A stretch of DNA of 64,000 nt from an uncultured Oscillatoriales cyanobacterium (lineage in GTDB: Bacteria; Cyanobacteriota; Cyanobacteriia; Cyanobacteriales; Microcoleaceae). Position numbers and translations under genes: made by a program. The notes beneath the pieces were generated by a model, which was given only the letters and a program-made list of their open reading frames with translations, had not been told where the DNA came from and searched no databases. The stretch is taken from the NCBI GenBank assembly GCA_903893625.1, contig CAITND010000182.1, forward strand, positions 1 to 64,000. The letters run 5' to 3'. Shown here in pieces: positions 26,331 to 35,240 of the stretch (position 1 is its first letter; each line of letters opens with the position of its first letter).

Positions 26331-27605
26331 TTAGACTAAGTTTGGCAAGAGTTCCTGTTTTAAATCATCATAAAGGCGATTGGATTGTTGACGGAATGCA
26401 GTATAACTATATTTTTCCTGAACTAAAGCTTTTCCTGCTGCTCCCAGGTTGGCTCTTAGGGTTTCATTTTCAATTAAATTCACCATTCCTTTAGCAAATT
26501 CTTCGGGTTCGGGTGCGGCGAGTTGAGCAACTTCAGAATTTAAAACTTGAGTATGGGTAAATAAATCGGTGGCTAAGAGGGCTTTTCCACTATCAAGGTA
26601 GGAATAAATTTTCATCGGTGTATTCTTACCTTTTGTGCGAGGCGAAACTAGAATATCTGCTTGAAAAAGGTAAGTATCAAGTTCGCTGGCAGGTTTTTTA
26701 CCGAGGAAATGGACTTGATTGCTAATTCCGAGTTTTTGGGCTTTTTGTTGATAGAATTGAATGTCAGTAGGTTCGCCTCCAATGATGACTAAATCTGCTT
26801 TTTGAGTTTGTTTGAGGGTCAAAGCAAAGCTATCTAGCAATAAATCAATCCCTTGATAGCTTTCTAAATTCCCGACATACATCATGAGAAGATTATTGAT
26901 TTTTAAATTCTTTTTCAAATCTTCAGTAGGTTGTTTTGGATTCGACTTCAACAAAGAGACATCGGGTAGGATAACTACTTTTTGAGGATTATATTCAGCA
27001 ATATCATTCGCCAAGGCTTGACACATTGGCACAACGGCTTGGGCGTGTTTAACTGCTAATCCTTCAAAGCTATTAAAAACCGATTTATAGGGGGATAATT
27101 TAGGATATTTTTCGATCATCTGTTGGGCTACCGAAGAATCCATATCATAAACATAAGGAATTTTAAATAGGAATTTAATCAGCAGAGCAATGAAAGAAGT
27201 TTCTTCAACCGCATGAATTAAGTCATATTTTTTATGAAAGGTTAGCTGTAATACTTTAAAAATCATCAAAACATCATAAACTAACTTTTTCAAAGAAAAT
27301 CCCGGCCGAACATTATTACAGCCAGGAACTTTTACAGTCCGATATAAGGTGACATTTTTATAAGTTACATCTCGCCCTTGGGGATAGGCAACAACATCAA
27401 TATTGTCTCCCCGTTCTGATAAAACTTTTAGGAGCATATCATCGGCAATGGGAGAGCCTCGATCTTCATAAAAAGGGTGAGGAATTAAAAATAATATATT
27501 AAGATTTGTTTTGTTTTCAAGGGACATTTCAGGAGATAGAGTCTGCACTAATCTGTTCTTCACAGGGCTAGTTGGGTTTAATTCTAAGTTTTTATCTAAA
27601 AACAT
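26331..27605 (-). CDS. Glycosyltransferase family 4
   Basis: The 424-residue protein has a GT-B layout: an N-terminal acceptor domain (ILFLIPHPFYEDRGSPIADD; YDLIHAVEETSFIALLI; KIPYVYDMDSSVAQQ) and a C-terminal donor domain (LLMMYVGNLESYQGIDLLLD; DIQFYQQKAQKLGISNQVHF; ADILVSPRTKGKNTPMKIYS; the E-x7-E motif ends in the PEPEEFAKGMVNLIE region). It should add a sugar from a nucleotide-sugar donor. It is the first gene of the leftward run. A start at MSLENKTN (about residue 27) is also possible. Confidence 0.85.
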   Translation of the reverse strand: MFLDKNLELNPTSPVKNRLVQTLSPEMSLENKTNLNILFLIPHPFYEDRGSPIADDMLLKVLSERGDNIDVVAYPQGRDVTYKNVTLYRTVKVPGCNNVRPGFSLKKLVYDVLMIFKVLQLTFHKKYDLIHAVEETSFIALLIKFLFKIPYVYDMDSSVAQQMIEKYPKLSPYKSVFNSFEGLAVKHAQAVVPMCQALANDIAEYNPQKVVILPDVSLLKSNPKQPTEDLKKNLKINNLLMMYVGNLESYQGIDLLLDSFALTLKQTQKADLVIIGGEPTDIQFYQQKAQKLGISNQVHFLGKKPASELDTYLFQADILVSPRTKGKNTPMKIYSYLDSGKALLATDLFTHTQVLNSEVAQLAAPEPEEFAKGMVNLIENETLRANLGAAGKALVQEKYSYTAFRQQSNRLYDDLKQELLPNLV

Positions 27606-27790
27606 AAGCTTCCCCTATAATATGCTGATAAGATATGCGTCAATATTAATCTTGGATATCAAGTAAAGTCACCGGGGTTTTGTGAAGAGTTACCGTAAAT
27701 TCTCGGATAATTTGTAAAGATTCGGTAAAATCCCCGGAGTTTTACGGAGAAAAGACCCCTAAACCTTTTCGGTGTCTGCTGCTGAGTTTT
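27606..27790. other. Intergenic region upstream of the glycan operon
   Basis: No coding frame stands out. It holds partly repeated stretches (CACCGGGGTTTTGTGAAGAG and TCCCCGGAGTTTTACGGAG) and should contain the operon promoter, though no clear consensus is visible. Confidence 0.4.
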
Positions 27791-27901
27791 AATGGGACTT
27801 CAACAACAATTTGGAGTGGGTGAAGCAAAATTGGGATGTATTCTTAGCCTATAAAGCTCGTTTAGGCTTTGTTTGAACTTAAAATTTGCTGAAGTCCCAT
27901 T
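27791..27901. repeat. MITE-like inverted repeat abutting a stop codon
   Basis: AATGGGACTTCA (27791-27802) and TGAAGTCCCATT (27890-27901) pair perfectly, and the pairing extends imperfectly to about 21 bases. The right arm reaches into the TAA stop of the SRPBCC gene (27900-27902). The interior has no long frame. Confidence 0.65.
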
Positions 27902-28349
27902 AACGACTTCCGCTTCCCGGTCGTTCTACATAGCGTTTTAACTCATGGGCCATGCGTTCCATTCCCCGTTTTTCATCCTCTTGAATAAACGGTAAAAACA
28001 GGCGGGTTAACCACCCGGAAAACTCCTGATGATGAATATATTGAGTGCGTCCGAGGCCAATTTCTTGAAGTTCAAATACGTTTTGGTTGCGAAACCCTGG
28101 AATTTCTGACCTCCAACCTAAGCATATTTCGGGTTGTAACACCTCTACCAAGGGTTGAAATACCGTTTCTTCTTCCTGGGGAGTCCGACGCACCGCTAAG
28201 GTCACTTCTTGGTTTAAAATAAACGGTTTATTGGGATCTCGATCCCATAAAAATGTATTCCAGTTAAACCAATATTGTTTTTGATATAAGGCGTACCAAA
28301 CTTTTCGTTTGGAAGCTTCAATCTTAATTTCTGTGTATAAACTTGTCAT
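27900..28349 (-). CDS. SRPBCC-domain protein
   Basis: The 149-residue protein has the START/Bet v1-like pattern: TEIKIEASKRKVWYALYQKQ, VTLAVRRTPQEEETVFQPLV, EICLGWRSEIPGFRNQNVFE and a long C-terminal helix (GMERMAHELKRYVERPG). Such domains bind hydrophobic ligands. The ligand is unknown. It is divergent from tilS with 62 bases between. Its stop codon overlaps the arm of a MITE-like repeat. Confidence 0.8.
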   Translation of the reverse strand: MTSLYTEIKIEASKRKVWYALYQKQYWFNWNTFLWDRDPNKPFILNQEVTLAVRRTPQEEETVFQPLVEVLQPEICLGWRSEIPGFRNQNVFELQEIGLGRTQYIHHQEFSGWLTRLFLPFIQEDEKRGMERMAHELKRYVERPGSGSR

Positions 28350-28411
28350 AAAGATTTACCATAGTAAATTTTTCCTAATCCTAGATTAACCTGTTTTTAG
28401 CAGGCTATAAA

Positions 28412-29434
28412 ATGTGGACTCTATTACATACTCAACTGCATCGTACCCTTCGCTCTCGTCAACTATTACCTGAATCTCAACGTTTATTAGTGGCGGTATC
28501 GGGGGGACAGGATTCGTTATGTTTAATTCAATTATTATTAGATTTAGAACCGAAGTGGAAGTGGCAAATTGCCATCGTTCATTGTGACCATCGGTGGCGT
28601 TCTGACTCTCAAGCCAATGCTGATTATATTGAACAATTGGCTCACGGTTTACAGGTTCCATTTTATCGAGAAATTGCCGATATTATTCCGCCTACAGAAG
28701 CAGCCGCAAGACAATGGCGTTATCAAGTTTTTAGTCAAATTGCCCAAAGGAATAATTATGCTTATATTGTTACAGGTCATACGAAAAGCGATCGCGCAGA
28801 AACGCTGCTTTATAATCTAATTCGAGGCAGTGGTTCCGATGGTTTACAAGCCTTAACTTGGCGACGTGCTCTAAAATTAGAATGCCCTGATCTGAATTCA
28901 TTATTGACAAATTCTATAACGTTAGTTCGCCCTTTATTAGATATTACTCGTGAACAAACCGGGCAGTTTTGTCAAGAAAAAGGGTTAAAAATTTGGGTAG
29001 ACAGTACCAATGATGATTTACACTATGCGCGCAACCGAATTCGGCAAGAACTTTTACCCTATTTACAAACCCATTTTAACCCTAAAGTCGAATCTCATCT
29101 AGCACAAACGGCAGAATTATTACGAGCAGAAGTAAACTATTTAGAAACAGTAACAGAAACTCTCTTTCAACAGGTTGTTATCCTTGAAAATGACAGTAAA
29201 AACCCCTTAAAAATCAATCGTTTAGTCCTCCGTCAGACCCATGAAGCTTTACAACGTCGAGTTAGCCGAAAAGTTTTACAACAGGTTATGTCAACAACTC
29301 CTAACTTTGAACAAATTGAAAAATTAAATGCTTTAATTTCAGCCCCCAACCGCAGCCAAACTGATCCTTTTCCGGGAGGGGCGATCGCAATTGTGGACGG
29401 AGAATGGATCATTTTTCATTTTTTCTCTGGGTAA
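28412..29434 (+). CDS. tilS: tRNA(Ile)-lysidine synthetase
   Basis: TilS changes C34 of the CAU anticodon of tRNA-Ile2 to lysidine, so that it reads AUA. The 340-residue protein has the PP-loop LLVAVSGGQDSLCLIQLLLD, the HCDHRWR motif, GHTKSDRAETLLYNLIRGSG and VDSTNDDLHYARNRIR. It is the shorter cyanobacterial form. A single essential copy is expected per genome. Confidence 0.95.
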   Translation: MWTLLHTQLHRTLRSRQLLPESQRLLVAVSGGQDSLCLIQLLLDLEPKWKWQIAIVHCDHRWRSDSQANADYIEQLAHGLQVPFYREIADIIPPTEAAARQWRYQVFSQIAQRNNYAYIVTGHTKSDRAETLLYNLIRGSGSDGLQALTWRRALKLECPDLNSLLTNSITLVRPLLDITREQTGQFCQEKGLKIWVDSTNDDLHYARNRIRQELLPYLQTHFNPKVESHLAQTAELLRAEVNYLETVTETLFQQVVILENDSKNPLKINRLVLRQTHEALQRRVSRKVLQQVMSTTPNFEQIEKLNALISAPNRSQTDPFPGGAIAIVDGEWIIFHFFSG

Positions 29435-29525
29435 TTTCTAATACAATTGTTAAGAACCTTTATCCTTTGAGAAACACAGTCCTACAATGCACAGTAGAAC
29501 AATAAGTTGACAAAGGAGCCTTCCT

Positions 29526-30089
29526 ATGGCGTATGTATGCGAACTAGGGGCGGGTCAAAGAGTTTATTTAGAAAATCAGGGCCTACAAACCATTGTCACC
29601 CTGATTAGTAGTAGTCCAGGGCAACAGCAGCAAGCCAGTAGCAGTTTTGCAACCGGAGTTTGGAGTTCACCTCCCCAGGTGTTCCAAACTCCTCATGGTA
29701 TGGTGCTGAAATTGACATCGGAACAGGGGGAAAAAACGTTACAAATTCAAGGCAGTAGCGTCACTGTCATCAGTGGAACGCCATTGCAGAAAGACTCAGA
29801 ACAACTGCCTGTTCATGAAGTCACCAGTTTACCCGTTTCCCTGATGCCGGGAATAGAACCGATGAAGCCCCTCGAACCCATGACCCCGATGCAAATGAAA
29901 CCGATGGAACATGAGAACCTAAAAATGGGCGATATGCAAATGAGCATGAACCCGATGGAAATGCGAATGGGAAATATGGAACTGCGAATGGACTCACCCG
30001 CACCGAATAAACAGAGTTTTTGCAGTCAATGTGGAACATCGGTAAAACCAGAAGACCGATTTTGTTCTAATTGTGGACATCAATTATAA
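29526..30089 (+). CDS. Zinc-ribbon protein with methionine-rich low-complexity segment
   Basis: The 187-residue protein has three parts: an N-terminal domain of about 90 residues (YVCELGAGQRVYLENQGLQT, then IVTLISSSPGQ), a middle stretch of about 45 residues with a Met at every second to fourth position (MTPMQMKPMEHENLKMGDMQ), and a C-terminal double-CxxC zinc ribbon (FCSQCGTSVKPEDRFCSNCG). The function is unknown; Met-rich segments can bind Cu(I) or act as disordered linkers. It has a strong ribosome-binding site (AAAGGAG) and its own promoter region. Confidence 0.75.
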   Translation: MAYVCELGAGQRVYLENQGLQTIVTLISSSPGQQQQASSSFATGVWSSPPQVFQTPHGMVLKLTSEQGEKTLQIQGSSVTVISGTPLQKDSEQLPVHEVTSLPVSLMPGIEPMKPLEPMTPMQMKPMEHENLKMGDMQMSMNPMEMRMGNMELRMDSPAPNKQSFCSQCGTSVKPEDRFCSNCGHQL

Positions 30090-30094
30090 GTAAT

Positions 30095-30236
30095 TACGAA
30101 TTACGAATTACGAATTACGAATGGGGAATAGGGAATTACGAATTACGAATTACGAATTGGGAATAGGGAATGGGGAATAGGGAATAGGGAATAGTAATCA
30201 TTTAACAGTTAACAGTCAACAGTCAACAGTCAACAA
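30095..30236. repeat. Heptamer tandem repeats (STRR)
   Basis: Three heptamer families follow one another: GAATTAC repeated, GGGAATA/GGGAATG repeated, then CAACAGT repeated. They fill the gap before the transglutaminase gene, leaving little room for a promoter. Short tandemly repeated repetitive sequences of this kind are typical of filamentous cyanobacteria. Confidence 0.9.
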
Positions 30237-30238
30237 AA

Positions 30239-33200
30239 ATGTCTATTAAAGTTAGTCTGAACCACCAGATTTCCTATCAGTTTGAACGTTCTGTTTTTCT
30301 TGGCCCTCATACCCTGGGGTTACGTCCATCTCCCCATTGTCGGACACCGATTTTGAGTTATTCCCTCAATATTTTCCCCTCTGACCATCAACTAACATGG
30401 TTACAAGATCATGATGGGAATTTTTTGGCTAGAGTTAACGTTCCTCAAAGCACCGATTTTCTAAAAATAGAAGTTGATTTAATTGCCCAAATTCAACCGA
30501 TTAATCCCTTCAATTTTTTAATTGAAAGCTACGCTACAAACTATCCCTTTCAATATGAACCTCGCCTTGCTAAAGAACTGAGTCCCTTTTTAGAAATTAC
30601 AGAATCGGGAGAATTAATCAAAAAGTGGGTTGAACTTCATCGCCAAAATGATATCTATACCCCTAATTTTTTACTAGATTTGAATCAAAAATTAGCTCAA
30701 GATATCGAATATCAATTGAGATTTGAACCTGGAATCCAAACCTGTATAGAAACTCTTCAGAAACAAATCGGTTCTTGTCGAGATACGGGATGGTTATTGG
30801 TACAAATTTTACGTCATTATGGATTAGCTGCTCGATTTGTTTCGGGATATTTAATCCAACTCAGTAATGATATTCCTCCCCTGGATGGGCTACCTGGGCC
30901 CATTCATGATAATGCTGATTTACACGCTTGGGCGGAGGTTTATGTTCCGGGTGCAGGTTGGATTGGACTTGACCCCACATCGGGTTTAATCTCCGCAGAA
31001 GGTCATATTCCTTTAGTCTGTGTTGCTGACCCACTAGAAGCGAGTCCTGTTCAGGGAACTTTTGAACCTTGTGAGTCAAAATTAGACTTTTCTGTAACGG
31101 TTTCTCGTTATCATGAAATTCCCAGGGTAACTAAACCTTACACCGAAGAACAATGGCAACAAATTAATCATTTAGGTGAAAAAGTTGAGGAAAATTTACA
31201 ACGTTTAAATATCGGTTTAACGATGGGAGGAGAACCAACATTTGTTTCAATTGATGATTTTGAATCTCCGCAATGGCGGATTGCTGCATTAGGAGAAGAA
31301 AAACGCAAACTGGCTGGACAACTGCTTACCCGTTTACAAGATAAATTTACTCAAAAAGGCGGATTACTTCATTATGGATTAGGCAAATGGTATCCGGGAG
31401 AAGTCTTACCCCGTTGGGCTTTAGGCTGTTATTGGCGAAAAGATGGAATTCCTTTATGGCAAAATCCAGAACTCTATCCTCAAGAGGATCAAGATTCTGG
31501 TTATACTCAACAGGATGCTCGGATTTTTATTGAAAAATTAGTTAAAAATTTAGGAGTAAAATCAGACTGTATTATTCATGCTTATGAACTAAATTCTAAT
31601 ACTATAGCCGGATATACGTTACCGATTTTATCAATATTTAAAGGCGAAAATATTCATTGGAGTAGTTGTCAATGGCGACTTCCTTACCCGAACAAAATCG
31701 AACTTTTAGCCGGGAATTCTCCGATTGGATTTCGCTTACCATTAAGTGCTTTAAATTGGAAAGATGATCAACTTGAACAGGAGGCGGTTCTCCCCTTAAC
31801 TCATTCGCCGATTATTCCCAGTTCTGAACCCTTAGAATCTGCAATTAATTCTATTCGAGTTGCTTTAAGTGTCGAAGCTAGACAGGGAAAAATTCACGTT
31901 TTTTTACCGCCTGTAACCTGGGCGCGAAGTTTTGTTGATTTAGTCGCCGAGATTGAAAAGACTGCCGCCCAGCTTCAATATCCGGTGATGGTAGAAGGAT
32001 ATACACCCCCAGTCAATACAGAAATTATCGGCTTTCAAATTACTCCAGACCCAGGAGTTATTGAAGTCAATATTCATCCTGCTTCTAACTGGGAAGAATT
32101 AGTTGAAATTACCACAATTTTATATGAAGAAGCAAGATTATGTCGTTTAGGAACAGAAAAATATCTATTAGATGGAAGACGAATTCCTACAGGGGGAGGC
32201 GCTCATGTTACGATGGGCGGAAAAACGGTTGATGATAGTCCTTTATTACGTCGTCCCGATTTATTAAGAAGTTTAATTACTTATTGGCAAAATCACCCCA
32301 GTTTATCTTTTTTATTCTCCGATTTATTTGTCGGGCCAACCAGTCAGTCGCCGCGTGTGGATGAAGCAAGACATGAAAGTTTATATGATTTAGAAATCGC
32401 CTTTCAACAGTTAAATTCTCAAGATAAAATTCCTCCTAAATTAGTAGATAGACTATTAAGAAATTTGTTAATTGATGTTACAGGAAATACCCACCGTTCA
32501 GCATTTTGTATTGATAAATTGTATCCCATTGAGAACCCTAGAAATCAATTAGGATTATTAGAATTTAGAGCTTTTGCTATGCCTCCCCATCCTCGAATGA
32601 ACTTATTACAACTATTATTAATTCGGGCGTTAGTGGCTTGGTTTTGGGAAAAACCCTATAGCTATCCGTTAATTCGTTGGGGAACAACTCTACATGATCG
32701 GTTTATGTTACCCCATTATTTAGGAGAAGATTTAAAAGCTATTCTAGAGGATTTAAAAACCGTTGGATATGACTTTAATTTTGATTGGTTTGCCCCATTT
32801 TTTGAATTCCGTTTTCCGCGTTGTGGAGAAATCACAAAAGAGGGGGTTGAATTAGAACTGCGTTATGCTATTGAACCTTGGCACGTTTTAGGAGAAGAAA
32901 CCGCATCGGGAAATACCGCCCGTTATGTCGATTCTTCGATGGAAAGAATACAAGTTAAATTAAAAAATGCGTTAGGAAATTCTGCCAATATTGATAGTTA
33001 TTCGGCTCGATATATTGTTACTTGTCAAGGTCGTCCCATTCCTTTAAAATCCACTGGAAATTCGGGGGAATATGTGGGAGCCGTGCGATTTCGGGCGCGA
33101 CGATTTACATCTTTATTACATCCCTGTATTGACCCCCAAAATTCCTTGATTTTTGATATTGTTGATACTTGGGCAGACCGTTCTATTGGCGGATGTACTT

Positions 33201-33382
33201 ATTTTGTAACTCCTCCCAATGGCACAACCTATCAACAATTCCCCATTAATCATCGAGAAGCCGAAAGCCGAATGTTAGAACGATTTATCGCTATGGGTCA
33301 TACTCCAGGATTGATGAAAATCCCATCTTTACACTTAAATCCTGAATATCCCTTAACCTTAGATTTACGCCAAATTCCGTAA
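30239..33382 (+). CDS. Transglutaminase-like / DUF2126 protein
   Basis: The 1047-residue protein has an N-terminal bacterial transglutaminase-like unit (about 1-290) with Cys in IGSCRDTGWLLVQIL, His in NADLHAWAEVYVPG and Asp in GLDPTSGLIS, then DUF2126 (about 310-1030; LTMGGEPTFVSIDDFESPQW, GGAHVTMGGKTVDDSPLLRR, NTHRSAFCIDKLYPIENPRN). These long fusions are common in cyanobacteria and proteobacteria. A peptidase or ligase role, sometimes linked to circularly permuted ATP-grasp partners, is proposed but not established. It has no signal peptide. Confidence 0.92.
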   Translation: MSIKVSLNHQISYQFERSVFLGPHTLGLRPSPHCRTPILSYSLNIFPSDHQLTWLQDHDGNFLARVNVPQSTDFLKIEVDLIAQIQPINPFNFLIESYATNYPFQYEPRLAKELSPFLEITESGELIKKWVELHRQNDIYTPNFLLDLNQKLAQDIEYQLRFEPGIQTCIETLQKQIGSCRDTGWLLVQILRHYGLAARFVSGYLIQLSNDIPPLDGLPGPIHDNADLHAWAEVYVPGAGWIGLDPTSGLISAEGHIPLVCVADPLEASPVQGTFEPCESKLDFSVTVSRYHEIPRVTKPYTEEQWQQINHLGEKVEENLQRLNIGLTMGGEPTFVSIDDFESPQWRIAALGEEKRKLAGQLLTRLQDKFTQKGGLLHYGLGKWYPGEVLPRWALGCYWRKDGIPLWQNPELYPQEDQDSGYTQQDARIFIEKLVKNLGVKSDCIIHAYELNSNTIAGYTLPILSIFKGENIHWSSCQWRLPYPNKIELLAGNSPIGFRLPLSALNWKDDQLEQEAVLPLTHSPIIPSSEPLESAINSIRVALSVEARQGKIHVFLPPVTWARSFVDLVAEIEKTAAQLQYPVMVEGYTPPVNTEIIGFQITPDPGVIEVNIHPASNWEELVEITTILYEEARLCRLGTEKYLLDGRRIPTGGGAHVTMGGKTVDDSPLLRRPDLLRSLITYWQNHPSLSFLFSDLFVGPTSQSPRVDEARHESLYDLEIAFQQLNSQDKIPPKLVDRLLRNLLIDVTGNTHRSAFCIDKLYPIENPRNQLGLLEFRAFAMPPHPRMNLLQLLLIRALVAWFWEKPYSYPLIRWGTTLHDRFMLPHYLGEDLKAILEDLKTVGYDFNFDWFAPFFEFRFPRCGEITKEGVELELRYAIEPWHVLGEETASGNTARYVDSSMERIQVKLKNALGNSANIDSYSARYIVTCQGRPIPLKSTGNSGEYVGAVRFRARRFTSLLHPCIDPQNSLIFDIVDTWADRSIGGCTYFVTPPNGTTYQQFPINHREAESRMLERFIAMGHTPGLMKIPSLHLNPEYPLTLDLRQIP

Positions 33383-33384
33383 CT

Positions 33385-33401
33385 TAGAAACCGGGTTTCT
33401 A
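33385..33401. repeat. Palindromic repeat AGAAACCGGGTTTCT
   Basis: TAGAAACCGGGTTTCTA is a near-perfect palindrome just after the DUF2126 stop. The same unit recurs at 50868-50900 (twice), near 51518-51532 and near 52157-52172, so it is a dispersed repeat. A second small hairpin (GGGCATCCTGCCC) lies near 33463. Confidence 0.7.
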
Positions 33402-33514
33402 GCTGTTCTAAGCTGCTACGCATTTTATTTGACCGTCAGTTTTTCGGATCTTCTTGTGGGATGGGCATCCTGCCCGTCTTTGTATTGGATAACGAAGTTT
33501 AACGGGGGAGTATG

Positions 33515-33952
33515 TCAATCCAAATCTGCATAGTTGGTGGGTTCATCTGCTAATTCAGCCGTTTCCGTTGGGCGTTGTTCTAAGAATATAATCGGCTTTT
33601 GACTCGGATCAATTCGGTTGCCTTGTTCCTGCATAATACTTTTAGTTTGCTGCGGATCAAAATAGCGACTAAATTCTTCCTTTTCTTTGATTACCCGTTC
33701 TTCTGTCATTTTCACTTCAGCCCGAATATCTTGAACTTTTTCTGAGGCTGAACGATGTTGAGGCAATATCTGAATCAGTGCAGACAGAGAAAAGGCTGAT
33801 AAAATCAAATTCACTCCTAACTTGACGGTAGTTTCAACAGTCAGGACACGACGGTTGTGGCTGAGTCGGTGCTGTGAAATTCGAGGCGGACGCCGACGGC
33901 TAGAGGCGGAAACAGGTTGAATCCTTTGGGGAACAGGTCGAATCGCAGACAT
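33515..33952 (-). CDS. Hypothetical single-pass membrane protein
   Basis: The 145-residue protein has a basic, Pro/Arg-rich N-terminus (ISQHRLSHNRRVLTVETTVK), one hydrophobic segment (LGVNLILSAFSLSALIQILP, residues about 45-64), and a charged helical part likely to be a coiled coil (ASEKVQDIRAEVKMTEERVI). Layout suggests a cytoplasmic basic tail and a soluble coiled coil on the other side. I recognise a cyanobacterial family pattern but no function. Confidence 0.65.
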   Translation of the reverse strand: MSAIRPVPQRIQPVSASSRRRPPRISQHRLSHNRRVLTVETTVKLGVNLILSAFSLSALIQILPQHRSASEKVQDIRAEVKMTEERVIKEKEEFSRYFDPQQTKSIMQEQGNRIDPSQKPIIFLEQRPTETAELADEPTNYADLD

Positions 33953-34060
33953 GATCTTTTGATTAAGGTCACAACTTCAGATCAGCAACAGTCGCAGTAA
34001 GTTTTAGGTTGCCCGAAAATAGGTTAAAAATTAACATCTGATTCGGATTGCCATAAAAAA

Positions 34061-34151
34061 CTGTCTCGACAGAGTGATCGAGTTAACACACAATACTCTA
34101 TCCCATTAAGACTGTAATTGTCTGCAATCTTAAGGTTTTGTGTCGAGACAG
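34061..34151. repeat. Inverted repeat downstream of psaM
   Basis: CTGTCTCGACA (34061-34071) and TGTCGAGACAG (34141-34151) are perfect complements separated by 69 bases. The pair lies about 50 bases beyond the psaM stop. It may be a small mobile element or stabilise the psaM transcript end. Confidence 0.55.
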
Positions 34152-34203
34152 CTTGAGAAAGTGACCCGTTACCAGTGAACCTTCACCAGTAAGTTCCAAT
34201 TTT

Positions 34204-34299
34204 CTATTTATACAGTTCTGTGGCCAGACGGAAAGCTAAAATTCCGGGGATCAAGGCAACAACCAAGGCAATAAACACCTGAGTATCTGTTAATGCCAT
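34204..34299 (-). CDS. psaM: Photosystem I reaction center subunit XII (PsaM)
   Basis: A 31-residue frame reads [20 protein letters not shown] and ends [11 protein letters not shown]. This is the single-helix PsaM subunit of cyanobacterial photosystem I, which helps trimer and carotenoid packing. It is too short for common gene-calling cut-offs, but length, hydrophobic helix and the [10 protein letters not shown] end fit the family. The ATG is preceded by AGGAGC ten bases upstream. The overlapping 63-codon frame at 34208-34399 is a shadow. Confidence 0.93.
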   Translation of the reverse strand: MALTDTQVFIALVVALIPGILAFRLATELYK

Positions 34300-34496
34300 T
34301 TTTGAATAGCTCCTTCATAAATTGAGATAATCGTTCCCCAATGTCAACTAATTTGGGCATTTTGGGAAGAGTATTGTAACAAAAAGTTGAAAAAGCCAAG
34401 AATAGGGGGGTGGGGTATCGGGGGAAGAGTGCGGAGTGTCAATCCTTTATCCTCTATAATTTGAAATAAGGACACTATAGGAATTATCAATCGTTA

Positions 34497-35195
34497 ATGT
34501 TAGATCTTGATCACGTTTTTGAATTTTCTCGGAATTTAGAGTTAAATCTACTTGTATTACTGCCGATTTTAATTGCCCTAGAAGCCGTATTATCTGCTGA
34601 TAATGCTATTGCCCTCGCTTCTATTTCCTGTGGATTAGAAGATCCAAAACTTCAAAATAAAGCGCTGAATATTGGGTTGTTTTTAGCATTTATTTTAAGA
34701 ATTCTTTTAATTTTAACAGCAACCTGGGTAATTAAATATTGGCAATTTGAGTTATTAGGAGCCTTGTACTTACTTTGGCTAGTCTTCCGATATTTTACCA
34801 AAAAAAGCAAAGAAGATGACTCAGAAGAAGACGTGCGTTATCACTCATTTGGGCAAGTTTTACTTCTAATTGCCGTTACAGATCTTGCCTTTTCCCTCGA
34901 TAGTGTCACCGCCGCGATCGCTATTTCAGATCGAGCTTGGCTGGTAATTACCGGGGCAACTGTAGGGATTATTATCCTACGATTTATGGCGAGTTTATTT
35001 ATTCGGTGGTTAAAAGAATATGTCTATTTAGAAACGGCTGGATATTTAACCGTTGGTTTAGTCGGATTACGATTATTACTGCGGGTAATTGATTCGGCTT
35101 TAGTGCCGCCGGAATGGTTAATGGTTATCCTAACCCTGAGTTTATTTGCTTGGGGATTTTCCCAACGAGTTGAGGAGTCTCCCAGTAATTCTTAA
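34497..35195 (+). CDS. TerC-family integral membrane protein
   Basis: The 232-residue protein has seven to eight hydrophobic helices and the TerC signature acidic residues in the membrane: LIALEAVLSADNAIALASI and AVTDLAFSLDSVTAAIAISD. TerC proteins include tellurite-resistance and manganese-exporting members (Alx/MeeF type), and in plastids a TerC protein supports thylakoid membrane insertion. Which role applies here cannot be told from sequence. The gene stands alone. Confidence 0.9.
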   Translation: MLDLDHVFEFSRNLELNLLVLLPILIALEAVLSADNAIALASISCGLEDPKLQNKALNIGLFLAFILRILLILTATWVIKYWQFELLGALYLLWLVFRYFTKKSKEDDSEEDVRYHSFGQVLLLIAVTDLAFSLDSVTAAIAISDRAWLVITGATVGIIILRFMASLFIRWLKEYVYLETAGYLTVGLVGLRLLLRVIDSALVPPEWLMVILTLSLFAWGFSQRVEESPSNS

Positions 35196-35240
35196 TCGTT
35201 AACGGTTAACAATTCACTGTTAACCGCTAATCCCATTAAA

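Noticed and set aside
34208-34399. 63-codon minus frame over psaM
   Set aside because: It is out of frame with psaM, which is a clear match; the longer frame has no protein-like features.
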